Assembly (NCBI GenBank): GCA_022843125.1
Contig: JALHOG010000050.1
Span: 1-39,504 of the forward strand
From: Ilumatobacteraceae bacterium
GTDB taxonomy: Bacteria; Actinomycetota; Acidimicrobiia; Acidimicrobiales; Ilumatobacteraceae
DNA length: 39,504 bases
Direction of reading: 5' to 3'
Shown: positions 15,658 through 24,324 of the stretch, piece by piece
How positions within the stretch are numbered: the first letter of the stretch is position 1
How the letters are laid out: each line of letters begins with the position of its first letter
Made by a program: the position numbers and the translations under genes
Notes under the pieces: model-generated
Seen by the model: the letters and a program-made list of their open reading frames with translations, nothing else
The model's database searches: none
Told to the model about the DNA's origin: nothing

Positions 15658-17807
15658 TGATGTCCGTCGATGCCACACCGGTGACCGGGCGCGATCGCGG
15701 GTCGGTGCTGCCGATCGTGCTCGTGATGATGGTGATCGGCTCGCTGGTCGCCCTCCCGATGCTCAGCTATTCGAGCACCGTGTTCCGGGCGAACCGGGTC
15801 GTCAGCCAGAACGCGGCGCAGGCCGAAGCCGCCCGCGCCGGGCTCCGCATGGCACTCGCCGAGCCCGTGTCGCTGTACAACCAGTGCGGCAACGCCGGCT
15901 TGAACCTCGGCGTCCAGCTGTCGTTGCCCGACTTGGACATCAACAGCACGACGACGTGCTATCTCCTCGCGGTCAACAAGGCACGCGACGACTTCTCGCT
16001 GCCGTACAGCCAGGTGATGACGTACGCCGGTGCATCGAACGTCGCCGGACCGGTGGAACAGGTGTTCGGCACCGAGTACACCGACTCGGGCAACGTCGAT
16101 CCAGCGCTTTGGTACTCCAACTCATCGAAAGACGGCAGCATCGGCACCGTCTGGTTCCCCGACCTGCCGGTCCACGCCGTGTCGGTTCGCTCGTCGACCC
16201 CGTACGAGTTGCCGACCGGGTACCCGATGAACGGCTACACCACCTGCGACATCTTCTTCCCCGGCACCTACCGCCAGCCGGTCGTGATCACGAGGCCCAC
16301 GTACTTCACGTCCGGCATCTACTACTTCGAGGATCCGGTCACGATCCAGGGCGGTGCTCAGGTGCTCGCGGGGCAGGGAACGCTCGACGGGTGCTCCGAC
16401 GACCAGTTCTCGGCGTTCTACGCCGTGGACGCTCCGTCGACGCACAACATCAGCGGCCTCGGGGCGACCTTCGTGTTCGGCGACGACGCCCGGCTCGTGG
16501 TGGACGATTCGGCGGGCCCGGTCGACTTCAAGATGAACCAGCGGTACGTGGCATCGAACGACCAGAACACCAAGTCGTCGGCGCTCGTGTCGATCATGAC
16601 CGTCAACGGTGCGCTCGACCCGGCTCTCGTATCGTCCGACTTCGACAACAGCGGGATCCCGCTCGTGGTGCCCGGTCTGCTGTCGGTGCCGCTGTCGTAC
16701 GTCGACGGCGTCGACGGAACACGGCCGGCCCCGGTCGACGACTACCGCCCGAACGTCCTGACACCCGCGCCGCGCGCTCCGGACGCCCCGACGGGCGTGA
16801 CGGCCGCAGCACGCAACGGTGGTGCCGTCGTGTCGTGGGTGGCGCCGACGGTCGACGGTGGCTCACCGATCACGGGATACCGGGTGCGCGTTCGGGTGGG
16901 AACGACCGGCGCCTTCACGGCGATCGGTTGTGAGACCACGGCGATGCGCTCGTGTGTCGTCCCGAGCTTGCCGAACGGCACCGGTCACACGTTCGTCGTC
17001 GAGGCGATCAATGCGATTGGAACGTCGCAGCAGTCGGCTGCGACGGGTTCCGTCACGCCGACCTCCGGCAGCCCATCGATCGGTACCCCCGGCGCGCCCA
17101 CCGGAATCGCGGTGACGCTCGCGACCCCACCGACTCCGCAGGTGAGCCGGTTCGTGAATGCCTTCGAGGTGTCGTGGGCGGCGCCGACGAACATCGCGAA
17201 CGGAGTGATCCGGCGCTATCAGGTGTCGATCACCGACGGCGTGACCGCATGGACGTGCGACGTGGAGAACGCGACCACCTGTGTCGTGCCGGTGTCGATC
17301 CCGCTGGCGGCGATCCCCGCCACGACGTTCTCGATCACCGTGACGGCGTTCAGTCGTCGCACGGACGGTGTCGAGGTCTCGAGCAGCGCGACGGGCACGG
17401 GATTCCGTCTCGGTGCGGCCGGCCAGACGTACGTGGCCCCACCGCCCCCCACAAGTGGCCCGTACGTGCCACCGCCCGTTGTCGACATCAACCTGACGTC
17501 GGCGAACGAGGTCGACGTGTGGATTCCTGGGTACATCTCGACCCCCCAGAGCGTGGTGCGGGTACGTGCCACGAACCCCGCCGGCAAGGACGTGAGCCTC
17601 GCAGGTGGTGTGCTCTCCGCGTGGAGCGACGTCGACCCCAACGTCGCTGCGCGTCCAGCGGAGTTCCAGTTCGGATTGGTGAACCCGGCGACGCAGCGTG
17701 TGCTCCGACTCGTCACGACGGTCGACGGCTCCCGGTTCGTGGGTGAAGCCGTCGTCCAGGTCAACGAGACGGGCGCGTGGGCCGTTAACAACTGGCACGT
17801 CCAATGA
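15657..17807 (+). CDS. PilX-like prepilin with fibronectin type III domains, module 1 gene 3
   Basis: 716 residues from ATG 15657, overlapping the previous stop. The leader ends RDRG followed by SVLPIVLVMMVIGSLVALPM. It is pilin-like but has no Glu at +5, as in PilX-type N-termini. Residues about 60-370 are beta-rich, with a phrase resembling a parallel beta-helix turn (YFTSGIYYFEDPVTIQGGAQV). Two FN3 domains follow, about 374-470 (APTGVTAAA, ITGYRVRVR) and 478-581 (APTGIAVTL, IRRYQVSITDG). A Pro-rich hinge leads to a C-terminal domain ending WAVNNWHVQ. The paralogue at 20235 has the same order of parts. Probably a surface-exposed, adhesive minor pilin acting with the vWA pilin. Confidence 0.85.
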   Translation: MMSVDATPVTGRDRGSVLPIVLVMMVIGSLVALPMLSYSSTVFRANRVVSQNAAQAEAARAGLRMALAEPVSLYNQCGNAGLNLGVQLSLPDLDINSTTTCYLLAVNKARDDFSLPYSQVMTYAGASNVAGPVEQVFGTEYTDSGNVDPALWYSNSSKDGSIGTVWFPDLPVHAVSVRSSTPYELPTGYPMNGYTTCDIFFPGTYRQPVVITRPTYFTSGIYYFEDPVTIQGGAQVLAGQGTLDGCSDDQFSAFYAVDAPSTHNISGLGATFVFGDDARLVVDDSAGPVDFKMNQRYVASNDQNTKSSALVSIMTVNGALDPALVSSDFDNSGIPLVVPGLLSVPLSYVDGVDGTRPAPVDDYRPNVLTPAPRAPDAPTGVTAAARNGGAVVSWVAPTVDGGSPITGYRVRVRVGTTGAFTAIGCETTAMRSCVVPSLPNGTGHTFVVEAINAIGTSQQSAATGSVTPTSGSPSIGTPGAPTGIAVTLATPPTPQVSRFVNAFEVSWAAPTNIANGVIRRYQVSITDGVTAWTCDVENATTCVVPVSIPLAAIPATTFSITVTAFSRRTDGVEVSSSATGTGFRLGAAGQTYVAPPPPTSGPYVPPPVVDINLTSANEVDVWIPGYISTPQSVVRVRATNPAGKDVSLAGGVLSAWSDVDPNVAARPAEFQFGLVNPATQRVLRLVTTVDGSRFVGEAVVQVNETGAWAVNNWHVQ

Positions 17808-17865
17808 CCCGTTGACCACGTACGGCGGTTATCTCACTGCGATCCGGGTGTCCGGGTCTCAGATC

Positions 17866-17894
17866 TTGAACAACCGCTAACTGGTATCTACGTT
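17866..17894 (+). promoter_or_regulatory. Candidate promoter of pilin module 2
   Basis: TTGAAC (17866-17871), 17-nt spacer, TACGTT (17889-17894), in an AT-richer gap between the two modules. The start would fall about 35 nt before ATG 17937, leaving room for the ribosome site. It implies module 2 can be transcribed separately from module 1. Confidence 0.5.
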
Positions 17895-17936
17895 CATTTG
17901 ACCTTACCCTGACATCTCTATGACCGAGGCGGCGGA

Positions 17937-18416
17937 ATGAATCTCGAGTTGGAGGCGTCTGCGCCTGAATCGGCGAATCGCACCCAGAGACGTGACGCTG
18001 GCGTAACATTCGTTGAGACAATCTTGACGGTCGTGCTGCTGGGCGTCGTCGTCGTTCCTGTTCTGGCGGCGGTTCGCGGTGCGGTGCGTACCTCGGCGGT
18101 CGCTGAGTCGGCCGCTCAGGTCGAGACGGTGCTGATCGGCGCAGCAGACGAGGTGCACCGGGCGCCCAACGGCTGCAACTTCGCCGGCCCCGCCAAGGCC
18201 GCAGCGGAGAGCGTCGGTTGGCCGGCCGCCTCGGTGACGGTCGGTCACGAGTACCTCGACGAACTGGGCCAGTGGACGACGGGCACCGTGCCCGAACTGC
18301 CCGCCTGCCCCGGCGGCGCCAACCAGGCCCGGCTCGCCAAGCGGATCACGATCACCGTGACCGACCCCGACGGCCACGTGAGCCGCACGATCCAGATGGT
18401 GAAGAGCGATGTCTGA
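17937..18416 (+). CDS. Type IV prepilin-like protein, module 2 gene 1 (PilV-position minor pilin)
   Basis: 159 residues. The leader ends RRDAG, then VTFVETILTVVLLGVVVVPV: cleavage after the Gly, Glu at +5. It is the paralogue of the 12636 gene: same length, two Cys at matching places, and nearly the same ending (HVSRTIQMVKSDV). The ribosome site GAGGCGGCGG lies just before ATG 17937. The 8-nt stop/start overlap ATGTCTGA with the next gene is identical to that in module 1, showing that the junction was duplicated as a unit. Confidence 0.85.
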   Translation: MNLELEASAPESANRTQRRDAGVTFVETILTVVLLGVVVVPVLAAVRGAVRTSAVAESAAQVETVLIGAADEVHRAPNGCNFAGPAKAAAESVGWPAASVTVGHEYLDELGQWTTGTVPELPACPGGANQARLAKRITITVTDPDGHVSRTIQMVKSDV

Positions 18417-20238
18417 ACAGTCCAATCCGAAGCGTGACCGCGGCATGACGTTGCCCGAGCTCCTGATCTCGATCGCGGTGATCGGGCTCGTCTCGAGCGT
18501 GCTGGTCGCCGGCATCAGCGTCACCCTCCGCCAGCACCAGGACACACGCGGCCGGGTCGATGTGGCCCGCTGGGAGCAGAACCTCGGCATGTGGCTCCCC
18601 GACGACCTGCGCTCGGCATCGGACGCAGACGACCTGCCCGGGTCGCGGCCGTGCGCCGCATCGACCTGCGGCGGCACCGACATGAACGCCGGATCCAACG
18701 TGCTGTGGTTGTCGTGGACGGAAGACGGGGTCAACACGCAGGTCTCGTACCGGTACCAGCCCGACGGCGTGGGTTTCGGCCTCTTCCGAGTGGCGTGCGT
18801 CGGCGGGAACTGCTCGACGCTGCGCGTCCTGAGTGACCTCTCGGCACCGGTCGACGCCTGGTCTCCTGGCCAGAAACCGCCGGCCGACGTCATCTCGGTC
18901 GGGCTGCCCGTCGCCGACGCCGACCCGCTCGTACCACGGTCACCGCGCAGCGTCGTCGTCAGGGTGAACGGCGTGCCCGCGATCGACGGTGTCAGCCGCA
19001 GCAGCACGATCAACGTTGCCGCCGGCAGCACGCCGCTGTCGACCCTCCCCCCCGCCGAGTTCGTCGGCCCGTCGTTCGTCGAGGCGGCGAGCGACTGCGG
19101 TGGTCCGATCACCCTGATCGTCGACAGCTCCGGCTCGATCGGCGGTCAGATGGGTGCCGTGCGGGCAGGTGTCGAGCAGTTCATCCGGGTCTTCGACGGC
19201 ACCCCGACGCGACTCCAGATCGTCGACTTCGACGACCGCGCCCGGGTGCTCAACCCGTTCGGTGGTCCAACCCCCTGGAACGTGTACGTCGACATGAGCG
19301 AGCCGGGCAACGCCGATCTCCTCATCGCCTCACTGGGCGCGATCAACGAGGGTGGCTGGACCAACTGGGAGGACGCCTTCAACCGTGCGTTCTTCTCCGC
19401 AGATGGCACCCCGCTCGCCGAGGTCGGGAATGCCGCGACCCCGGCGCCGGAGCTGGTCGTGTTCTTCACCGACGGTCTCCCCACCCGGGACCGTCGCCAG
19501 ATGCGCTCCGGCGCCGCGTCGACGTTGCCGAGCGACCCGCCTGGCACGATGTTCGACGCCACCGGGAACTGGTTCAGCCCCCGCGCCTGGTGGCGGACCG
19601 ACCAGGTGCTCGGCGACTTCCGCGGCGGCACCCGTCTGATCGGGCTCGGCGTCGGGCCGTCGTTCGGGGGTGCGAGCAACGTCACGGACTGGCCCCAGAA
19701 CCCGTACCCGCACGCGAAGTTCCTCGGCGATGTGATCGTCGGCGGCGACGTGACCGACAAGGCCGCCATCGGCTACGTCAGGCGCGATTTCGCACCCGGT
19801 GTCGGGTGGGGTGACGTCTCCACCGCCGACCTGCTCGTCGCCGACGACTTCGGGGCGTTCAGCGAGGCACTCGAGGACATCGCTCTCGCCGAGTGCGGCA
19901 GCACGCTCACCGTGCAGACCCGCACCGACGCCGGCACCACGGCACCGTTCAACCTCCGCTTCACGTCGGGGGCCGAGCAGGTCACCACGTCGCGCATCGC
20001 GAAGTCGGGTACGTTCGACATCAACCTCGCCGGAGAGGCGAGCAGCACCGTCCAGCTGATCCCATCCGAGACCGATCTCGGCGCCTCCGGCGGCTTCACC
20101 GCCCGGTCGTGGGCCTGCCGCTCCCGCGGCGCGGATCTGCCGTTCACCCTGATCGACCCGGTCAACCCTGCGGCCGGCATCGAGCTGACCGTCCAAGCGA
20201 ATGGAGCCGTGGCGTGCACGCTGACCGTCGCCAAGTGA
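18409..20238 (+). CDS. Modular prepilin with von Willebrand factor A domain, module 2 gene 2 (PilW-position)
   Basis: 609 residues. The short leader MSEQSNPKRDRG is followed by MTLPELLISIAVIGLVSS: cleavage after G12, Glu17 at +5. The vWA domain begins GGPITLIVDSSGSIGG. MIDAS residues D239, S241, S243, T318 (WTNWEDAF) and D355 (FFTDGLP) are all present. It lacks the roughly 170-residue Tyr/Asn-rich block of the module 1 version and so is the compact form. The C-terminal domain after AECGSTLTV is shared with it. It overlaps its neighbours by 8 nt and by GTGA. It probably binds a different ligand from the module 1 protein. Confidence 0.88.
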   Translation: MSEQSNPKRDRGMTLPELLISIAVIGLVSSVLVAGISVTLRQHQDTRGRVDVARWEQNLGMWLPDDLRSASDADDLPGSRPCAASTCGGTDMNAGSNVLWLSWTEDGVNTQVSYRYQPDGVGFGLFRVACVGGNCSTLRVLSDLSAPVDAWSPGQKPPADVISVGLPVADADPLVPRSPRSVVVRVNGVPAIDGVSRSSTINVAAGSTPLSTLPPAEFVGPSFVEAASDCGGPITLIVDSSGSIGGQMGAVRAGVEQFIRVFDGTPTRLQIVDFDDRARVLNPFGGPTPWNVYVDMSEPGNADLLIASLGAINEGGWTNWEDAFNRAFFSADGTPLAEVGNAATPAPELVVFFTDGLPTRDRRQMRSGAASTLPSDPPGTMFDATGNWFSPRAWWRTDQVLGDFRGGTRLIGLGVGPSFGGASNVTDWPQNPYPHAKFLGDVIVGGDVTDKAAIGYVRRDFAPGVGWGDVSTADLLVADDFGAFSEALEDIALAECGSTLTVQTRTDAGTTAPFNLRFTSGAEQVTTSRIAKSGTFDINLAGEASSTVQLIPSETDLGASGGFTARSWACRSRGADLPFTLIDPVNPAAGIELTVQANGAVACTLTVAK

Positions 20239-22442
20239 CCGAGCGCCCCCGTGACGAGGGGGCCATGCTCCCGCTCGTCCTCGTGATGATGGTGCTCGCC
20301 GCGCTTGTCGTGGTGCCGTTGCTGTCGTACTCGGTGTCGGTCCTCAAGGCCAACAGGGTGGTCGGCGACGCGACACGCCAGCGCGAGGCGGCCGAGGCGG
20401 GCCTGCGGGTGGCGCTGCTCGATCCGACGGGGCTGTTCGCCGACTGCGACGGCAGCACGAAGCCGGTGCCCGGTCCTGCGGGCGGCGTGATCGACGGCAT
20501 CGCCGTCAGCACGACGTGTTCGATGACCGAGGAGGTCGGCCCGCTCAACGTGCTCGGCTTCCAGAACCCCATCGGCAGCACCGCGACCCAGCTCGGCGCC
20601 ACCGTCCCGCAGGCGTTCATCGGCACGGCGTCGCTCCAGCCCGAGACGGGCACCCATGACTGGTGGACGAGCACGGTCACGGCGACCGACGGTCAGGTCT
20701 GGCTCCCGACCCTGCCGGCGCAGCCGCAGACCATCCGGACCGGCCCGTTCGACATGCCGCCTGCCTACCAGTGCACGGTCTACCTGCCCGGGCACTACCC
20801 CGACCCCATCACGATCTCGACCGGCAACGTCTACTTCGCGAGCGGCGTGTACTGGTTCGAGGACGAGGTCACGTTCGGCGGCGACGCCAACGTGGTGGTC
20901 GGCTACGGCCTCGCCGAGCTGCCCACCGAGTGTGCCGATGACATCCAGGTGGGCGCAAACCTGCTCGGATCGCCCGGTGTGTTCGACATCGACGGCGCCG
21001 GCGCGACGTGGGTGTTCGGCGCCGACGGTCGTCTGGTGATCGACAACAGCGCGACCTCCGCGGGCCTGTCGGTCCAGTTCAACCAGCGCTACGTCGAGCC
21101 GGGCTTCGAGGCCGACCGCGGTCAGCGCATCTCGATCATGTCGGTGAACGGCGACGACGACACCCCCGCCGACCACGACGTGCCCGGCGTCGTCCACGTG
21201 CCGCGCTCGACCGCGACCGTCAACCAGACCGAGGTGCCACTCGGCCAGCCCGGCGCCGAGTACCAGCCGACCTCGTCGCGCTTCACCGCCGAGCCGATCG
21301 CGCCGGCCGCTCCCGGGAACCCGGTCGCCACACCGCATCGGGCGCCGGCCCCGCCGGCCAACAGTCGCGCTGTCCTGCTCGAGTGGGACGAGGTCACGGG
21401 TTCGGATGCCGGCGGCGCGCTGATCGACTCGTACGACGTCACGTGGACCTCGACACCGACCGGGCCTGTGACCCCGACGACGGTGTGCGAGCCCGATGAG
21501 ATCGTCTCGGTCGCGCCAGGCCGGCTCGCCTGTCTGGTGACCGGCCTCCAGAACGGCCGCACCTACGAGTTCTCGATCACGGCCACGAACCTCGCCGGCA
21601 CATCAGCGGCGACCGTCGTCACGCAAACCATGACCGGCTCGCCGGTCGACCTCACCGCGCCCGACGCGCCCACGGTCACCGGGTTCACCCCGTACGACGA
21701 TGCTGTCGAGGTCACCTGGACGCCGGGAGCGTCGAACGCCCCGATCACGGGCTACACCGTGCTCGTGCAGCGAGTCACCACCACCCCGGCTCCGCCCGGC
21801 GATGACGATGACGACGGCGATGACGATGACGATGACGATGCTCCGCCGGTGCTGATCGAGCAGTACGAGACGGTCGGCACCTGCAGCCCTGGCGTGGTCG
21901 GCTGGCAGGTCGCCCCGACCAGCTGCGTCACCGACGTCACCGACGACGGCGCCCCGAACATCGGCTACCGGTTCGTCGTCACTGCGACCAACGCCGTCGG
22001 CGTCTCGTCCGAGAGCATCTTCACGCCGGCACCCGCCGTCCTGACCTTCGACGGCCCGCCGGTGCCCGCACCGGCCGACCCGCCGGTCCGGGTGGTCGAG
22101 CCCAGGCTGCCCGACCCGATCATCGACCTCCGCGTCGCGGGCACCGCCCCGACGACGGTGTCGATCCCCGGGTACGTCTCGGTGCCGATGAGCCGGATCA
22201 GCGTCGACAACCCGGCGAGTCACGACGTGCGCATCATCGGCGGCATGCTCGCCGGTACGTTCCATGTCGATGACATCACGGCGGCCGCTGCGCCCGAGTC
22301 GATGATGCTCGGCTACCAGAGCGAGATCGTGCTCCAGCGTCAGATCACCCTGGTCTCGACCGCCTCGAACGTGGTGGCCCGAGCGGTGATCCAGATCAAC
22401 GAGGACGGCAACTTCGCCGTCAACAGCTGGGTCGTCCAGTAG
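20235..22442 (+). CDS. PilX-like prepilin with fibronectin type III domains and Asp-rich loop, module 2 gene 3
   Basis: 735 residues from GTG 20235, which overlaps the previous stop (GTGA) and gives a short leader MTERPRDEG followed by AMLPLVLVMMVLAALVVVPL. As in its paralogue, Glu5 is absent. A beta-rich middle contains YFASGVYWFEDEVTFGGDA. Two FN3 domains follow (about 356-469 and 475-605). The second carries an inserted loop of 12 Asp and one Gly (523-535), encoded by a GATGAC repeat. The C-terminal domain ends FAVNSWVVQ, matching WAVNNWHVQ in module 1. An acidic loop of this kind may bind calcium; this is inference. The stop lies 13 nt from the convergent ABC transporter stop. Confidence 0.85.
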   Translation: MTERPRDEGAMLPLVLVMMVLAALVVVPLLSYSVSVLKANRVVGDATRQREAAEAGLRVALLDPTGLFADCDGSTKPVPGPAGGVIDGIAVSTTCSMTEEVGPLNVLGFQNPIGSTATQLGATVPQAFIGTASLQPETGTHDWWTSTVTATDGQVWLPTLPAQPQTIRTGPFDMPPAYQCTVYLPGHYPDPITISTGNVYFASGVYWFEDEVTFGGDANVVVGYGLAELPTECADDIQVGANLLGSPGVFDIDGAGATWVFGADGRLVIDNSATSAGLSVQFNQRYVEPGFEADRGQRISIMSVNGDDDTPADHDVPGVVHVPRSTATVNQTEVPLGQPGAEYQPTSSRFTAEPIAPAAPGNPVATPHRAPAPPANSRAVLLEWDEVTGSDAGGALIDSYDVTWTSTPTGPVTPTTVCEPDEIVSVAPGRLACLVTGLQNGRTYEFSITATNLAGTSAATVVTQTMTGSPVDLTAPDAPTVTGFTPYDDAVEVTWTPGASNAPITGYTVLVQRVTTTPAPPGDDDDDGDDDDDDDAPPVLIEQYETVGTCSPGVVGWQVAPTSCVTDVTDDGAPNIGYRFVVTATNAVGVSSESIFTPAPAVLTFDGPPVPAPADPPVRVVEPRLPDPIIDLRVAGTAPTTVSIPGYVSVPMSRISVDNPASHDVRIIGGMLAGTFHVDDITAAAAPESMMLGYQSEIVLQRQITLVSTASNVVARAVIQINEDGNFAVNSWVVQ
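21801..21839 (+). repeat. GATGAC hexanucleotide repeat inside an FN3 domain
   Basis: Thirteen codons reading GAT/GAC with one GGC, arranged mainly as GATGAC units. The unit is two codons, so copy-number change would lengthen or shorten the Asp loop without a frameshift. Confidence 0.8.
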
Positions 22443-22455
22443 CGGGCGGTCGCGG

Positions 22456-24315
22456 TCAGGCGCTGGTGAGGAGCTCGCCCGCGCGGAGCTGACCGGCGTA
22501 GAGGCCGTCGGCGGCGACGAGCTCGTCGTGGGTGCCGATCTCGACGATGCGGCCGCCGTCGAGCACGGCGATCCGGTCGGCACTGCGCACGGTCGACAGG
22601 CGGTGAGCGATCACGATCGCGGTCCGCCCGGTGAGCGCCGCTTCGATCGACGCCTGGACGTGGGCCTCGTTGTCGTTGTCGAGGTGGCTGGTCGCCTCGT
22701 CGAGGATCATGATCGCGGGGTCCTTGAGGAGCAACCGCGCGATCGCGAGACGTTGCTTCTCGCCGCCCGACAGTCGGTAGCCGCGCTCGCCGACGACGGT
22801 GTCGTACCCGTCGGGCAGCGCCGCGATCGTGTCGTGGATGCGGGCGGCGCGGCACGCCGCTTCGAGCTGTTCGCGGCTGGCATCGGGTGCGGCGTACCGG
22901 AGGTTGTCGCCGATCGACTCGTGGAACAGGTGCGGATCCTGGGCGACGACGCCGATCGTCGCCCGCAGCGATGTGAGCGTGAGGTCGCGCACGTCGTGCC
23001 CGTCGATCAGGACAGCGCCGGTGGTCACGTCGTACAGGCGCGGCACGAGCGATGCGAGGGTGCTCTTGCCGGCGCCCGACGCACCGACGAGCGCCAACGT
23101 CTCACCGGGCTCGATGTCGATCGACAGGCCGCGGAGCACGTCGCGGTCGGGGTCGGCACCGGGGATCGCCTGCTGCTCCATCGATGCGATCGACGACTCG
23201 TTCGCCGGCGGGTACCGGAACGTGACGTCGCGGAACGTCACCCGGCCGGTCGGCTCGACGAGGTCGATCGCCCCGGGGCGGTCGGTGATCGGCTCGGGGG
23301 CGTCGAGCACCTCGAACACCCGCTCGAACGACACCATCGACGTCATCAGGTCGACGCGGGCGTTCGTGAGCCCGGTGAGCGGCTGGTAGACGCGGTTGAC
23401 GAGGAGCGCAAGCGCGACCAGCGTGCCGTCTTGGATGTCGCCGCTGATCACGAGCTGGGCGCCGAGGCCGTAGATCGCCGCGGTGCCGACCGCGGCGACG
23501 AGGCCGAGCGCCACGAAGAAGACCCGGCCGAGCATCGCGGCGCGGATGCCGGCGTCGCGAACGGCGTTGGCCCGCCGACCGAACATGTCGTTCTCGCGGT
23601 CGAGGGATCCGAACAGCTTGACGAGCACCGCACCCGACACGTTGAACCGCTCGGTCATCTGGGTGTTCATCGCCGCGTTGTGCTGCATCTGCTCACGGGA
23701 GATGTCCTGCAGCCTCCTGCCGATGCGCTTGGCCGGGACGACGAACACCGGGAGCACGAGCAGGGCGAGCAGCGTCAGTCGCCACTCGAGCACGAGCATC
23801 GTCGCCAGCGTGGTGACGAGCACGATCACATTGCTCACGACGCTGCCGAGCGTGCTGGTGACGGCCGACTGGGCGCCGACCACGTCGTTGTTGAGCCGGC
23901 TCGTGATCGCGCCCGTCGGCGTGCGCGTGAAGAACGCGACAGGCAGCCGCTGGACCTTCGCGAACAGGGCTCGCCGGAGGTCGGCGATCAGGCCTTCGCC
24001 GACTCGTGCACTGCACCACCGCTGACCGATCTGCAGCGCAGCATCGGCGAGCGCGGCGAACACGGCGAGACCGGCGAGCCACCAGATCGCGCCACGATCG
24101 CGGTCGGGGATCGCGTTGTCGATGATCTCCCGGACGACCAGCGGCGGCACGAGCGCCAGCAGGGCCGCGACGACGATCATCGTGAGGAACAACGCGATGG
24201 TGCCTCGGTACGGGCGAGCGAACGTCGCAACGCGCCGTGCCGTGGCACGCCCGATCTTCGTGTCCTTGACCGCGTCGGTGTCTCGCGGCATCAGGTGGTG
24301 GGGGCCCATGCGCAT
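22456..24315 (-). CDS. ABC transporter, fused permease and ATPase (multidrug/lipid exporter type)
   Basis: 619 residues: a six-helix exporter domain (about 30-330; membrane segments in IALFLTMIVVAALLALVPPL and GLVAAVGTAAIYGLG) followed by an ATPase. Walker A GASGAGKST has Lys417; Q-loop VVAQDPHLFHE, signature LSGGEKQR, Walker B IMILDEATSHLD and His of AHRLSTV are present. An unusual insertion of about 20 residues (ESSIASMEQQAIPGADP) precedes the first core strand of the ATPase. It is a half-transporter, likely a homodimer. It lies 9 nt downstream of a PadR regulator gene, a common arrangement for drug exporters induced by their ligand. Alternative starts at 24309 and 24291. Confidence 0.93.
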   Translation of the reverse strand: MRMGPHHLMPRDTDAVKDTKIGRATARRVATFARPYRGTIALFLTMIVVAALLALVPPLVVREIIDNAIPDRDRGAIWWLAGLAVFAALADAALQIGQRWCSARVGEGLIADLRRALFAKVQRLPVAFFTRTPTGAITSRLNNDVVGAQSAVTSTLGSVVSNVIVLVTTLATMLVLEWRLTLLALLVLPVFVVPAKRIGRRLQDISREQMQHNAAMNTQMTERFNVSGAVLVKLFGSLDRENDMFGRRANAVRDAGIRAAMLGRVFFVALGLVAAVGTAAIYGLGAQLVISGDIQDGTLVALALLVNRVYQPLTGLTNARVDLMTSMVSFERVFEVLDAPEPITDRPGAIDLVEPTGRVTFRDVTFRYPPANESSIASMEQQAIPGADPDRDVLRGLSIDIEPGETLALVGASGAGKSTLASLVPRLYDVTTGAVLIDGHDVRDLTLTSLRATIGVVAQDPHLFHESIGDNLRYAAPDASREQLEAACRAARIHDTIAALPDGYDTVVGERGYRLSGGEKQRLAIARLLLKDPAIMILDEATSHLDNDNEAHVQASIEAALTGRTAIVIAHRLSTVRSADRIAVLDGGRIVEIGTHDELVAADGLYAGQLRAGELLTSA

Positions 24316-24324
24316 GGGAGCAGG

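Noticed and set aside
13066..15678. 870-codon open frame antisense to the vWA pilin gene
   Set aside because: Low-complexity Arg/Asp/Gly product with no family features, a typical antisense shadow in high-GC DNA. The plus strand has clear domains.
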